Shown here in pieces: positions 18,759-27,544 of a stretch of 56,532 nucleotides of DNA. The notes under the pieces are model-generated. The model did not search any database. It saw only the letters and a program-made list of their open reading frames with translations, and was not told where the DNA came from. The position numbers were made by a program, and so were the translations under genes. This DNA comes from an uncultured Clostridia bacterium (GTDB taxonomy: Bacteria > Bacillota > Clostridia > UBA1381): the NCBI GenBank assembly GCA_944390495.1, contig CALXQE010000082.1, positions 1-56,532 of the forward strand, read 5' to 3'. Each line of letters begins with the position of its first letter. Position 1 is the stretch's first letter.

Positions 18759-19649
18759 ATGTCAAAAACATTACCTTTTACAGGTTCAGGCGTAGCTATT
18801 GTTACACCATTTGACGGTAACAACACAAATTACGATGAACTTGGAAATTTAATTGAATATCACATTGCTAATAAAACAGATGCTATTATTATTTGCGGAA
18901 CAACAGGTGAGGCCTCAACTATGCCTGACTCAGAACACCTTGCCGCAATTAAATTCACAGTTAAAAAGGCAGCAGGCAGAATCCCTGTTATTGCCGGTAC
19001 AGGTTCAAATGATACTGCACATGCTATTGAACTTTCTAAAAAAGCAGAAGAATACGGCGTAGATGGCATTCTTTCTGTTACTCCTTACTACAACAAAACA
19101 ACTCAAAAAGGACTTATTGCTCACTTTACTGCAATAGCAGAAGCTGTTAAAGTGCCTGTAATCCTTTATAATGTACCTTCAAGAACAGGTATGAGCTTTT
19201 CTATTGACACTCTAAAAGAACTTGCTAAGGTTGAAAACATAGTTGCTGTAAAGGAAGCAAGCGGTAATATATCTTATATGGCAAAAGTTGCCGCAGAAGT
19301 TCCTGATTTATACATTTATTCAGGTAACGATGATATGATTGTTCCTACACTTTCACTTGGCGGTAAAGGTGTTATAAGTGTTGTGGCTAATATTCTTCCT
19401 GAAGAAACCCACAACATTTGCGAATATTACTTTAACGGCGATGTGGAAAAATCAAGAGATTTACAGCTTAAAATGCTTGATTTAATCAACAACTTGTTTA
19501 TCGAAGTAAATCCTGTACCTGTTAAGACTGCTATGCGTCTTTTAGGTTACAACGTAGGTAATCTTCGTATGCCTCTTGTTGATATGACAGAAGCTAATCT
19601 TGAAACTTTAAAGAAGTCAATGGTTGATTTCGGTATGAAACTTGCATAA
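18759..19649 (+). CDS. dapA: 4-hydroxy-tetrahydrodipicolinate synthase
   Basis: 296 residues from the ATG at 18759, chosen over the in-frame ATG at 18741, which overlaps the ribosome binding site AAAGGA. Condenses pyruvate with aspartate semialdehyde, the first committed step to diaminopimelate and lysine. GTTGEASTM (substrate loop), Tyr137 in YNVPSRTGM and the Schiff-base Lys165 in VAVKEASG are present, with the (beta/alpha)8 pattern and NPVPVKTAM near the C-terminus. It lies 15 bases upstream of dapB. In spore formers its product is also the precursor of dipicolinic acid. Confidence 0.97.
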   Translation: MSKTLPFTGSGVAIVTPFDGNNTNYDELGNLIEYHIANKTDAIIICGTTGEASTMPDSEHLAAIKFTVKKAAGRIPVIAGTGSNDTAHAIELSKKAEEYGVDGILSVTPYYNKTTQKGLIAHFTAIAEAVKVPVILYNVPSRTGMSFSIDTLKELAKVENIVAVKEASGNISYMAKVAAEVPDLYIYSGNDDMIVPTLSLGGKGVISVVANILPEETHNICEYYFNGDVEKSRDLQLKMLDLINNLFIEVNPVPVKTAMRLLGYNVGNLRMPLVDMTEANLETLKKSMVDFGMKLA

Positions 19650-19664
19650 AGGAGAGTAGAACCA

Positions 19665-20423
19665 ATGACGAAAATTATTATGAACGGATGCAATGGTAAA
19701 ATGGGGCAGGTAATAACACGACTTGTTGCAGAAGATCCTGAATGTGAAATAGTAGCCGGTTTCGATGTAAACGATTCTATTGAAAATACTTATCCTGTTT
19801 TTACTGATCCTGAAGATTTTACAGCTGACGCTGATGTTGTTATTGATTTTTCACATCCATCTGCTCTTACAGGTATATTGAATTTTTGCAAAAGCAGAAA
19901 TTTACCTGTTATTCTTGCTACAACAGGATACAGTGATGAACAGAAAAAGGAATTTACCGATGCTGCAAAAGAAATACCTGTATTTTTCTCTGCAAACATG
20001 AGTCTTGGTATAAATCTTATAATAGCTCTTGCTAAAAAGGCTACAAAGCTTTTAGAAGGCAACTTTGATATAGAAATAGTAGAACGTCACCATAACCAAA
20101 AAATTGACGCTCCTTCAGGTACTGCACTTGCAATAGCAGATGCCATTGATGAGACTCTTTCTTATCCTGCTGAATATATCTATGACAGACACTCTGTACG
20201 CAGAAAGAGAAAGAAAACAGAAATTGGTATTCATGCCGTAAGAGGCGGCACAATCGTTGGTGACCATGAAGTTATTTTTGCAGGTACTGACGAGGTAATT
20301 GAACTTAAACACAGTGCTTCAAGTAAGGAAGTATTTGCTGTTGGTGCTATTAAAGCTTCTAAGTTTATGTGCTCAAAACCTGCCGGAATGTACAATATGA
20401 ATGACCTTATAAGTGAATTATAG
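19665..20423 (+). CDS. dapB: 4-hydroxy-tetrahydrodipicolinate reductase
   Basis: 252 residues, normal length. N-terminal dinucleotide fold MNGCNGKMGQVI; a central VIDFSHPSA; ATTGYS; the catalytic and substrate signature ERHHNQKIDAPSGTAL (about 146-161); and GTIVGDHEVIFAG. Reduces the DapA product to tetrahydrodipicolinate. AAAGGAGAG precedes the ATG. Last gene of the riboswitch operon, followed by a strong terminator. Confidence 0.97.
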   Translation: MTKIIMNGCNGKMGQVITRLVAEDPECEIVAGFDVNDSIENTYPVFTDPEDFTADADVVIDFSHPSALTGILNFCKSRNLPVILATTGYSDEQKKEFTDAAKEIPVFFSANMSLGINLIIALAKKATKLLEGNFDIEIVERHHNQKIDAPSGTALAIADAIDETLSYPAEYIYDRHSVRRKRKKTEIGIHAVRGGTIVGDHEVIFAGTDEVIELKHSASSKEVFAVGAIKASKFMCSKPAGMYNMNDLISEL

Positions 20424-20426
20424 TAT

Positions 20427-20456
20427 AAAAGACTGCCTTTTAGGCAGTCTTTTATA
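20427..20456. terminator. Terminator after dapB, facing the SLOG gene
   Basis: AAAAGACTGCC / GGCAGTCTTTT with a TTTTA loop (20427-20453). A-rich on the left and T-rich on the right, so usable from both strands. Confidence 0.85.
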
Positions 20457-20457
20457 T

Positions 20458-20937
20458 TTAATCAGCTATATTTATTATTTTTACATTATGAAGCTGTGCA
20501 TTTTTTACCGTATAACTCGTCCCACTTCTATCATTTTTATAAAAAGCAATACAATATTTACTATCCCAAATCATCTTTATATTCCTAAGCTTCATACAAT
20601 CATTTGTATAGTTTCTTTTTACTATATATATTACTTCATCAGCATTTGCCACTATTAATCTGTATTTATATTGATTTTCATAGTTCCATCTTTTACTTTG
20701 ACCATAGCATGGAAGATACATTTTTAATTTTATATTAGGATATTCATTTCGTATGTCAATAACAGTTTCTGCCGCAATTGTGTCAAATCCTAATGCTCCT
20801 CCTGATATAAATGTATCTACATCATATTCTTCAATAAGTTTTATTATATTTTCTTTAAGTTTATCTCTTAATATTTCTTTTATACTTTTAGGTATAATTC
20901 TATGACCGGTAAAAAAACATGTTGTTTCTTTATTCAC
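20458..20937 (-). CDS. SLOG-fold protein, YpsA/DUF1273-like
   Basis: 159 residues from a GTG at 20937, supported by TGAGGTG just upstream. An upstream in-frame ATG at 20985 would lie at the -35 element of the gene's own promoter (20957-20985) and is rejected. N-terminal CFFTGHR (about 7-13), then SGGALGFDTIAAETV (about 45-59), YLPCYGQSKRW, and ADEVIYI are the hallmark segments of the YpsA/DprA-like Rossmannoid SLOG family, thought to bind nucleotide-type ligands. Bacillus YpsA affects cell division, but this protein is distant enough that I would not transfer that role. Monocistronic. Confidence 0.8.
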   Translation of the reverse strand: MNKETTCFFTGHRIIPKSIKEILRDKLKENIIKLIEEYDVDTFISGGALGFDTIAAETVIDIRNEYPNIKLKMYLPCYGQSKRWNYENQYKYRLIVANADEVIYIVKRNYTNDCMKLRNIKMIWDSKYCIAFYKNDRSGTSYTVKNAQLHNVKIINIAD

Positions 20938-20956
20938 TGATATCACCTCATATTTT

Positions 20957-20985
20957 ATTATATAATGAATCAGTGTTTTTTTCAA
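20957..20985 (-). promoter_or_regulatory. Sigma-A-like promoter of the SLOG gene
   Basis: On the minus strand TTGAAA (20985-20980), 17-base spacer, TATAAT (20962-20957), ahead of the GTG at 20937. It lies just downstream of the small ger-operon ORF. Confidence 0.7.
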
Positions 20986-20989
20986 CTAA

Positions 20990-21148
20990 CTACTGCATAA
21001 AAAAGTATATAGATGTAAGCGCAGTTAAACTTGCTAAAAAGAAAAGACCAAATGCTCCACTTTTATTTTTATCTTTTAATGTATATACTCCATAATTGAC
21101 TACTATAATAGTACATAATAATATTATAGATAAAAATATTAATTTCAT
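20990..21148 (-). CDS. 52-residue membrane protein overlapping gerC (candidate germinant-receptor D subunit)
   Basis: ATG at 21148 overlaps the gerC stop (ATGA, 21145-21148) and GGGAGG lies about 10 bases upstream within the end of gerC, a strong sign of translational coupling. The 52-residue product has two hydrophobic segments, about 2-21 (LIFLSIILLCTIIVVNYGVY) and about 32-50 (AFGLFFLASLTALTSIYFF), joined by a basic turn LKDKNKSG. Small two-helix D proteins encoded beside GerA-type receptor operons are known in Bacillus species. Assigning this ORF to that group rests on position and topology, not on sequence identity. Confidence 0.65.
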   Translation of the reverse strand: MKLIFLSIILLCTIIVVNYGVYTLKDKNKSGAFGLFFLASLTALTSIYFFMQ

Positions 21149-22440
21149 TCATCTTCCTCCCTTATCACAAGACCTGTTCTTCTTAACATAAAATCTGTGT
21201 TTACAGATATATCAAATTCATCAAAGTTTACTTCCTTTTTAAACTGCTTATATTCTTCGTTTGTAAGAAATTTACCTTTGCATTTTTCTTTAAATCCAAA
21301 TATATCACTATCATACATATCATTAAAATAGGACAAAAATTTTTCACAGGCTGCATTTATGTCACTTTCAACCATTTTTTCAAAACTGTCTATATCATTT
21401 TCTATATTATAATCAGCAGATACTGTATATAAATCTCCTTCTAAAAATATATCAATACCTATTTTCTTATTTTTTAAATCTATATTAAAATTTGTTTTTT
21501 TTCTTGGTGTCATCCTTACTGTTAAAGGTACATCAGGAGTTTCTTCGTTATAAAAAGTAAAATAACTATAGCTATAGTTACTTTTAATAATTTTACATAC
21601 TTCTGTTTCTATTCCTCCTAATGTACCAACCATTTTATCATTATCAAATACTGCTGCTCCTATTACTTCACCTTTGTTTTCCTTTTCTACAGCTGTTTCA
21701 CCACCAATATAATTTCTTAAATTATATTCAAATCTACCCTTATTTATTTTAGCTTTAGTCTGTATTTCACTCTGTGTGCTTTCTTTACTTTGTTCCTGCT
21801 GGGAATCTTGTTCATTTTCTTGTGACTCACTTTTCTCTATTACACCTGCAATAGGAAGTATACTATCATAGTCGTCATTTGTTATGCTAAAGAAAATTTG
21901 TACGGCTCTATCCTCAGGTACACCCGTAAAATGATTTTTTCCAAATATAAGCTCATAATATTGTGCAGGATTTACTTCCATTTCAGGCTGTACTGATGTT
22001 AAATAGTCGTTTGCACTTCCATTAGCTACTGCAAGAAATATATCAGGTCTCAGTTCCTCACTACGTTTAATTGTTTCAATTATATTTTTTATACCGGCAG
22101 ATGCAATTTCATCTGAAAATACTATTAATTTAGTATGTGACATTGAAAAAATCTTACTTACAATATTGTTAGCCAGTCCTATACCTGCATATATATCAGG
22201 TCCTTCCACAATTATATTATCAACAATTTTACTTCCTGCTTTACCACCTTCTTCACCTCCGCCTCCGCTTATTTGAGTGGTATTTGCATATTGAATAGTG
22301 ATTTTGTAATTACCGTTATCAGCATTATCTATACCAAGTGCAACTATATATGCAATCTCATTTGGCTCTCTGCCTCCACAGCCTGTTAATATGGAGGATA
22401 ACATAACTATTATAGTAGTCATAATTACTATTTTTTTCAT
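21145..22440 (-). CDS. GerAC-family germinant-receptor lipoprotein
   Basis: 431 residues. A lipoprotein signal with lipobox LTGC (Cys21), then GREPNEIAYIVALGID, characteristic of the GerC (Ger(x)C) family N-terminal domain; SHTKLIVFSDEIA (about 100-112) and RPDIFLAVANG are further matches. The middle (about 200-250) is a Gln/Glu/Ser-rich insertion, and the C-terminal domain ends near VNTDFMLRRTGLV. The C subunit sits on the outer face of the spore inner membrane in the receptor complex. Its ATG at 22440 overlaps the end of the gerB C-terminal frame by 4 bases, and its stop overlaps the small downstream ORF. Confidence 0.93.
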   Translation of the reverse strand: MKKIVIMTTIIVMLSSILTGCGGREPNEIAYIVALGIDNADNGNYKITIQYANTTQISGGGGEEGGKAGSKIVDNIIVEGPDIYAGIGLANNIVSKIFSMSHTKLIVFSDEIASAGIKNIIETIKRSEELRPDIFLAVANGSANDYLTSVQPEMEVNPAQYYELIFGKNHFTGVPEDRAVQIFFSITNDDYDSILPIAGVIEKSESQENEQDSQQEQSKESTQSEIQTKAKINKGRFEYNLRNYIGGETAVEKENKGEVIGAAVFDNDKMVGTLGGIETEVCKIIKSNYSYSYFTFYNEETPDVPLTVRMTPRKKTNFNIDLKNKKIGIDIFLEGDLYTVSADYNIENDIDSFEKMVESDINAACEKFLSYFNDMYDSDIFGFKEKCKGKFLTNEEYKQFKKEVNFDEFDISVNTDFMLRRTGLVIREEDE

Positions 22441-23039
22441 TTTTTATCCTCCTTTGCACTTTTTATTTTATGATACAATCCAAATATTATAGGAATCAAG
22501 AACGCTACCGGATATATCAAATAATACTCCCAGTTTTCTGCCTCTATTATTCCTATTACAGAACGTGGTATTATAGCTACAACACTACTTATAACAACCA
22601 TTGGAAATACAAGTGGTTTATAATATTTTAAATCAAATGTAATCTGCCACACATAACTCAGTACATATACATATATTGAAGAATATAAAAACAGAAGTAT
22701 TGACCACACAAACTGAAATATTACTTCAAATCTACTGAAAAAATTACTTACATGTATTATTCTTGCCAGCTGATATATTGGTATCATAAATTCTTCTGAA
22801 GCAGGGTAGGGATATATTAAACAATATGATATTAATATCACCACAGCTATACCAGCACTTATAAATATAGCTCTCCAACCACTTTTTTTTGCCTCATTAA
22901 AATTTTCACAATGAGGCAGTAATATATTAAGTATTAATATATCAGAAAAAAGTGACACTGTATTAAAACCTTTAATAAATATTGCTTTAAATTCTTTTCC
23001 AAATATTGGTAAAATATTATCTATTTTATAGTGTGGCAA
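22437..23039 (-). pseudogene. GerAB-family spore germination permease, C-terminal part (split by frameshift)
   Basis: 200 codons from an in-frame TTG, starting PHYKIDNILPIFG and containing about five or six membrane helices, typical of the second half of GerB-type APC-superfamily permeases (FLFSDILILNILLPH-like region, GLYHKIKSAKEDKK tail). It joins in frame to the N-terminal part (23021-23506) if one T is added to the run of seven on the minus strand (23044-23050 on the plus strand): the join reads ISFFLLLPHYKID, continuous and plausible. No ribosome binding site supports independent translation from the TTG. Either a sequencing or assembly error, a real mutation, or slippage. Confidence 0.8.
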
Positions 23040-23506
23040 AAGTAAAAAAAGGATATTACAAGTATAAATCCTGCAATGGGCATAAACATATTATTTATTT
23101 TAGCAATAGGACGTATACCAAAATATGCTCCAACAGCTATTGTAAATGAAAATGCCAATATTATATACTCTACTCTGATATCCTGCAGCAGCACCATTTT
23201 TACTGTTTCAGGAAAAATACGTATGATTGACGAAAAATTTATAATAAGTACAATAAAAATTACTAAACCTACCAGTATTTTAAGCCATTTTTTACCCGTC
23301 ATATCAGCAATTTGTATTACATTCCTATTTCCTGTATATACTTTACACGTTATCCAGAAAATTAATGCTATTACAGCCGTATTATAAATTGCTTCAATCC
23401 ATGCACTGTTTCCGCTGTTCATTATCATTATTCCCGGAAATGTCAACAGCATTTTTACAGATATAACGTTTATTAAAAGCGTAGTCATTTTCTTTCTTTC
23501 AATCAT
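23021..23506 (-). pseudogene. GerAB-family spore germination permease, N-terminal part (split by frameshift)
   Basis: 161 codons from an ATG at 23506 preceded by AAAGGAG. It has about four to five membrane helices with the GerB-like sequence WIEAIYNTAVIALIFWI and ends after FILVISFF with an out-of-frame tail YFCHTIK. GerB subunits are about 360 residues; the two parts together give that length. The B subunit is the germinant-binding permease of GerA-type receptors in the spore inner membrane. The gene starts 30 bases after gerA, and that spacer contains a perfect parS. Confidence 0.8.
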
Positions 23507-23520
23507 AATTACTCCTTTTA

Positions 23521-23536
23521 TGTTTCACGTGAAACA
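23521..23536. promoter_or_regulatory. parS: parS site 1 (gerA-gerB spacer)
   Basis: TGTTTCACGTGAAACA, a perfect 16-bp match to the bacterial chromosomal parS consensus bound by ParB/Spo0J. It lies directly after the gerA stop codon and before the gerB ribosome binding site. Confidence 0.93.
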
Positions 23537-25177
23537 TTACTTAATATTTTCGTTAGTTTTCCAGTCACGAACAATATCTGTATTTTTTGCTTTACTTGCC
23601 TTTAAAAAATCAGGTGTTATTTCTTTTTTCCATATTGGATTTACAAAAATAGCATTTGTCATGCTTCTATTACTTATTTTTGGTTCGGGTTCAAGAAAAT
23701 TAATTCCAAAGCTTGATTGAGCAGCCAAAAATATACTATATAAAAATATTCCTATACCAATTCCGTAAAATCCCATTACAGAACCTAACAATATAAATAC
23801 TAATCTTAAAATTCTATACCCCCAACTTAATGAATAATCTGATGTTGCAAAAGAACCTATACCTGTAATTGCAATTACAATTATCATAATTGGACTTACT
23901 ATTTTTGCACTTACTGCCGCTTGTCCTAAAATTAATCCTCCTACTATTCCAAGAGTTGAACCGATAGGGCTTGGCATACGTATTCCTGCTTCTCTTATCA
24001 TTTCAAATGATATATTCATCAGTAACAGTTCTACAACACTTGGAAAAGGTACATTTTCTCGTGCTGCACTAATTGAATATAATAAATAGGTAGGAATTAT
24101 TTCCTGATGAAATAAAGTAATTGCTAAATAAAGTCCTGGAAGAAGAATTGATAAGAACATTGCTATCATTCTTACTATTCTTGACATATTTGCATAGGGT
24201 ACACGCAAATATTCATCTGAAACAGAATGTGTAAGTTCAAAAGCATTCGTAGGCATTATTAATACTCTCGGACTGCCGTTTAATATTAATGCAACACGCC
24301 CTTCCGTCAATGCCCTTGCCACTCTGTCAGGTCTTTCAGTTGCAAGTGTATTAGGAGTAAGTGTAAAAGTCTTTTCTTCAAGCATCATTGCAACTTCTTC
24401 AATGGCTACTACATAATCCATAGTTATTCCATTTAACCTGCGCCTTACTTCATTCACAAGTTTTGGATTTGCAATATCTGAAATATACAGCATTACACCC
24501 CTTGTTTTACTTACTTTACCTATTTTAATACCCTCAGCAATTAATTTTTCAGTTTTAATTATTTTACGTACAAGTGCTGTATTTGTTCTAAGCATTTCAG
24601 AAAATGCTTCTTGCGGTCCATAAATTGATTGTTCATTATCAGGTTTATTAATAGTACGATGTTCCCAGCCACGTACGTCAAGTGAAAATCCCTTTGAAAA
24701 TCCATCAACAAATACCGCACATCCGCCAAAATTTATTTCTTCACAAATAGTATCCATACTATCTGTTGACATAGCCTGTGCATGAGCTATAAATCTATCT
24801 ATAATTTCTGTTTCATAATTGGTAATATCATCATCAGAATAGTAGGGGATTTCCTGCAAAGTTTTTATTACGGCTAAATCTACCATATTTGTAACTACCA
24901 TTCCATCTATAAATATAAGAAAAGCACTTCTGTCATTTTTTAATTTAATTTGACGTATGACTATATCATTATTAACAGGATATACAAATCGCTCTTTTAT
25001 ATACGCAAGATTTTCTTCTATATTTGAAGACACCAAATCATTTTCAGTTGTTTTTATATTTTCTCTTCTTACGTCATACTCAGCAGTTTTTTCTTCTTCC
25101 TTCAAAAAAAACTCTTTATTCGATTTATCAGGTGTGAACATTATATATTTCAAGATTTTTTTTAGTAATTTATTCAT
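23537..25177 (-). CDS. GerAA-family germinant-receptor subunit
   Basis: 546 residues from the ATG at 25177 (TTGGAGG upstream); the in-frame TTG at 25189 overlaps that site and is rejected. The soluble N-terminal half has the family segments VIRQIKLKNDRSAFLIFIDGM, and FVDGFSKGFSLDVRGWEHR; then SKTRGVMLYISDIANPKLV, EGRVALILNGSPRVLIMPT, followed by four or five membrane helices with PFPSVVELLLMNISFEMIREAG and GSTLGIVGGLILGQAAVSA. This is the A subunit of a nutrient germinant receptor, first gene of a gerA-gerB-gerC operon read from a sigma-G-like promoter. Confidence 0.95.
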   Translation of the reverse strand: MNKLLKKILKYIMFTPDKSNKEFFLKEEEKTAEYDVRRENIKTTENDLVSSNIEENLAYIKERFVYPVNNDIVIRQIKLKNDRSAFLIFIDGMVVTNMVDLAVIKTLQEIPYYSDDDITNYETEIIDRFIAHAQAMSTDSMDTICEEINFGGCAVFVDGFSKGFSLDVRGWEHRTINKPDNEQSIYGPQEAFSEMLRTNTALVRKIIKTEKLIAEGIKIGKVSKTRGVMLYISDIANPKLVNEVRRRLNGITMDYVVAIEEVAMMLEEKTFTLTPNTLATERPDRVARALTEGRVALILNGSPRVLIMPTNAFELTHSVSDEYLRVPYANMSRIVRMIAMFLSILLPGLYLAITLFHQEIIPTYLLYSISAARENVPFPSVVELLLMNISFEMIREAGIRMPSPIGSTLGIVGGLILGQAAVSAKIVSPIMIIVIAITGIGSFATSDYSLSWGYRILRLVFILLGSVMGFYGIGIGIFLYSIFLAAQSSFGINFLEPEPKISNRSMTNAIFVNPIWKKEITPDFLKASKAKNTDIVRDWKTNENIK

Positions 25178-25217
25178 TATATCCTCCAAAATTACACCTA
25201 TGATATTTTTCCATATA

Positions 25218-25248
25218 TATTATCTGTATAAGAAAGTAAATTTATTCA
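25218..25248 (-). promoter_or_regulatory. Sigma-G-like promoter of the ger operon
   Basis: On the minus strand TGAATA (25248-25243), 18-base spacer, GATAATA (25224-25218), close to the sigma-G forespore consensus (TGMATA / CATAMTA), as expected for ger genes. The -35 is one base from parS site 2. Confidence 0.5.
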
Positions 25249-25249
25249 A

Positions 25250-25265
25250 TGTTTCACGTGAAACA
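25250..25265. promoter_or_regulatory. parS: parS site 2
   Basis: TGTTTCACGTGAAACA, perfect parS consensus, in the divergent gerA/parA intergenic region, one base upstream of the ger -35 element. Confidence 0.93.
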
Positions 25266-25290
25266 TTACATTATTGTTAAATTTTAAAAA

Positions 25291-25306
25291 TGTTTCATGT
25301 GAAACA
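25291..25306. promoter_or_regulatory. parS: parS site 3 (one mismatch)
   Basis: TGTTTCATGTGAAACA differs from consensus parS at one central base. It abuts the parAB -35 element (25307-25312). Confidence 0.8.
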
Positions 25307-25334
25307 TTTACAAATGAAAGTTTTATGGTATAAT
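25307..25334 (+). promoter_or_regulatory. Promoter of the parAB operon
   Basis: TTTACA (25307-25312), 16-base spacer, TATAAT (25329-25334), 36 bases before the parA start. The -35 begins at the base following parS site 3. Confidence 0.65.
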
Positions 25335-25370
25335 TATATTAAATGAATAAATTGAAAAGCGGAGATATGT

Positions 25371-26135
25371 ATGACAAAAGTAATTGCTATAACTAATCAA
25401 AAGGGAGGCGTAGGTAAAACTACAACCTCTGTTAATTTGTCCTCCTGTCTTGCTTATGAGGGTAAAAAAACTCTTCTTATAGATTGTGATCCTCAAGGTA
25501 ATTCAACAAGCGGTCTTGGTATAGAAAAAGATGAATATACTTTGTCTATATATGATTGTCTTGTTGACAGCAATAAGACAAAGGACGCTATTATAAAAAC
25601 AAAATACAATAATTTATACATTATTCCATCATCTTCTGACTTATCAGCAGCTGAAATTGAACTTGCATACGAGGAAAAACGTGAATTTTTCTTAAAATCC
25701 TCTTTAGAGTCAATTAAAAATGACTTTGACTTCATCATTATAGATTCACCGCCTGCACTCGGAATGATTACAATTAATATAATGACTGCATCTGATTCTG
25801 TATTAATTCCGATTCAGTGTGAATACTATGCTCTTGAAGGTTTAAGTCAGCTTATAACAACAATTAAAACTATTAAGAAAAAGCTAAATCCAAATATAGA
25901 AATTGAAGGTGTTTTAGGAACAATGTATGACGGAAGAACTAATCTTTCAATACAGGTTCTTGATGAGGTAAAAAAATACTTTCCTGATAAGGTATATAAA
26001 ACAATAATACCGAGAAACGTAAGATTAAGTGAATCACCGTCATTCGGTGAACCAATAATTCACTATGACAGAACTTCAAAGGGTGCTGATGCATATATGG
26101 CACTTGCCAAAGAAGTTATAAGAGAAAATAAATAA
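25371..26135 (+). CDS. parA: Chromosome-partitioning ATPase ParA/Soj
   Basis: 254 residues. Deviant Walker A KGGVGKTT (11-18) with the signature lysine, LLIDCDPQGN (about 36-45), and IIIDSPPALGMIT (about 121-133). The length is that of short chromosomal ParA (Soj) without an N-terminal HTH. It forms an ATP-dependent dimer on DNA, is stimulated by ParB, and in Firmicutes also acts on DnaA. It is followed 19 bases later by parB; three parS sites are within 1.9 kb. Confidence 0.97.
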   Translation: MTKVIAITNQKGGVGKTTTSVNLSSCLAYEGKKTLLIDCDPQGNSTSGLGIEKDEYTLSIYDCLVDSNKTKDAIIKTKYNNLYIIPSSSDLSAAEIELAYEEKREFFLKSSLESIKNDFDFIIIDSPPALGMITINIMTASDSVLIPIQCEYYALEGLSQLITTIKTIKKKLNPNIEIEGVLGTMYDGRTNLSIQVLDEVKKYFPDKVYKTIIPRNVRLSESPSFGEPIIHYDRTSKGADAYMALAKEVIRENK

Positions 26136-26154
26136 TACATAGAGGAGTGAGCGT

Positions 26155-27033
26155 ATGCCTAAAAAAGGACTTGGCAAAGGACTTGGTTCTCTTTTCAGTG
26201 AAAATGATATTGAAGAAGTAACATCATCTGATACCGGTAAAATTAAAGAAGGTGATATAACTAATGTTAAAATATCACTGATAGAACCTAATAAAAAACA
26301 ACCAAGACGTCATTTTGATAAAGAAAAAATAGAAGTTCTTTCACAATCAATTAAAGAACATGGTCTTATACAGCCTATTATAATAACTCCTTCAGATAAT
26401 GGAATGTATAAAATTGTTGCAGGAGAACGTCGTTGGAGAGCTGCAAAAAAAGCAAATTTAAAAGAAATTCCCGCTGTTATACGGTCATACAACGAAGAAC
26501 AGGTTGCAGAAATTGCACTTATTGAAAATTTACAGCGTGAAAATCTAAATCCTATTGAAGAAGCAATAGGGTATAACCTATTAATGGAAGAATTTAATCT
26601 TACTCAGGAGCTGATAAGTCAGAGAGTTGGAAAAAGCAGAAGTGCTATTGCTAATTCATTAAGACTTCTTTCTCTTGAAGACGATATAAAAAAACTTCTT
26701 ATAGAAGGAATACTTACAAGCGGTCATGCAAGAGCTATACTTTCTCTTGAAAGTACAGAATTAAGAATGGCACTTGCTAAAAAAATTATTGAAGACAATC
26801 TCAATGTCAGACAGGCAGAATCCCTTGCAAAACAACTTCAAAAGAAGAAACAACCAAAAAAAGAGACTGAAAAAACAGCTTTTGACATTGAAATAGAACA
26901 TATACAAAATAATCTTTCTTCTGCTATGGGTACAAAGGTTAAAATTAATCATTCACCTAAAAAGGGAAAGATTGAAATAGAATATTACGGAAACAAAGAT
27001 TTAGAACGTATTTTGGAATTTTTTAACATTTAA
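26155..27033 (+). CDS. parB: Chromosome-partitioning protein ParB/Spo0J
   Basis: 292 residues. N-terminal KKGLGKGLGSLF (interaction with ParA), the CTPase/N domain with PRRHFDKEKIEVLSQSIKEHG and the phosphate-binding GERRWRA, then ENLQRENLNPIEEA, the HTH parS-binding region SQRVGKSRSAIANSLRLL and SGHARAIL, and a Lys-rich linker to the C-terminal dimer domain. Spo0J-type rather than Noc, since the partner parA is adjacent and the local sites are parS. GAGGAGTG precedes the ATG. Confidence 0.97.
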   Translation: MPKKGLGKGLGSLFSENDIEEVTSSDTGKIKEGDITNVKISLIEPNKKQPRRHFDKEKIEVLSQSIKEHGLIQPIIITPSDNGMYKIVAGERRWRAAKKANLKEIPAVIRSYNEEQVAEIALIENLQRENLNPIEEAIGYNLLMEEFNLTQELISQRVGKSRSAIANSLRLLSLEDDIKKLLIEGILTSGHARAILSLESTELRMALAKKIIEDNLNVRQAESLAKQLQKKKQPKKETEKTAFDIEIEHIQNNLSSAMGTKVKINHSPKKGKIEIEYYGNKDLERILEFFNI

Positions 27034-27048
27034 TAAAGGAGATTAAGT

Positions 27049-27543
27049 ATGGACAATAATATTTTGTTTATTGCAGCATTTGCTATATTAATGATTTTAA
27101 TTATAATCTGCTTTATAACAACTGCAATAAATTCATCTAAAATAAGTACACTTATGGACTACTCCGATGAAGGAGATATAATCAGTGCATTAAAGGACTA
27201 CTATGATAAGGTTGATGATTTGTCAAAAACTGTAAATGAAACTTCTGATGCAGTGCTTCAATCACGACTTGCAAATTGTGAAAATGAATCAAATATTTCA
27301 CTTAAAAAAATCGGTGTTGTAAATTTTGACGCCTTTGATGATGTAAAGGGAAAGTTAAGTTTTGCACTTGCTATTTTAAATAATAACAATGACGGCATAA
27401 TTCTTACTTCACTTTATGGTCACAATTCATGTAATACTTATATACGTGAAGTAACAGGTGGACAAACTCCTATAAAACTGCTTGACGAAGAAGAAAAGGC
27501 ACTTAATCAGGCAAAAAATAATCTAAAAAGGATAGAAGAATAA
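27049..27543 (+). CDS. DUF4446-family membrane protein
   Basis: 164 residues. One N-terminal membrane helix (about 5-26), a short coiled-coil-like segment (ALKDYYDKVDDLSKTV) and a compact C-terminal domain with KKIGVVNFDAFDDVKGKLSFALAI, DGIILTSLYGH and YIREVTGG. These segments define DUF4446, a family usually found right after parB in Clostridia. 15 bases from parB, AAAGGAG upstream. Function unknown; position suggests a link to segregation or division. Confidence 0.85.
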   Translation: MDNNILFIAAFAILMILIIICFITTAINSSKISTLMDYSDEGDIISALKDYYDKVDDLSKTVNETSDAVLQSRLANCENESNISLKKIGVVNFDAFDDVKGKLSFALAILNNNNDGIILTSLYGHNSCNTYIREVTGGQTPIKLLDEEEKALNQAKNNLKRIEE

Positions 27544-27544
27544 A

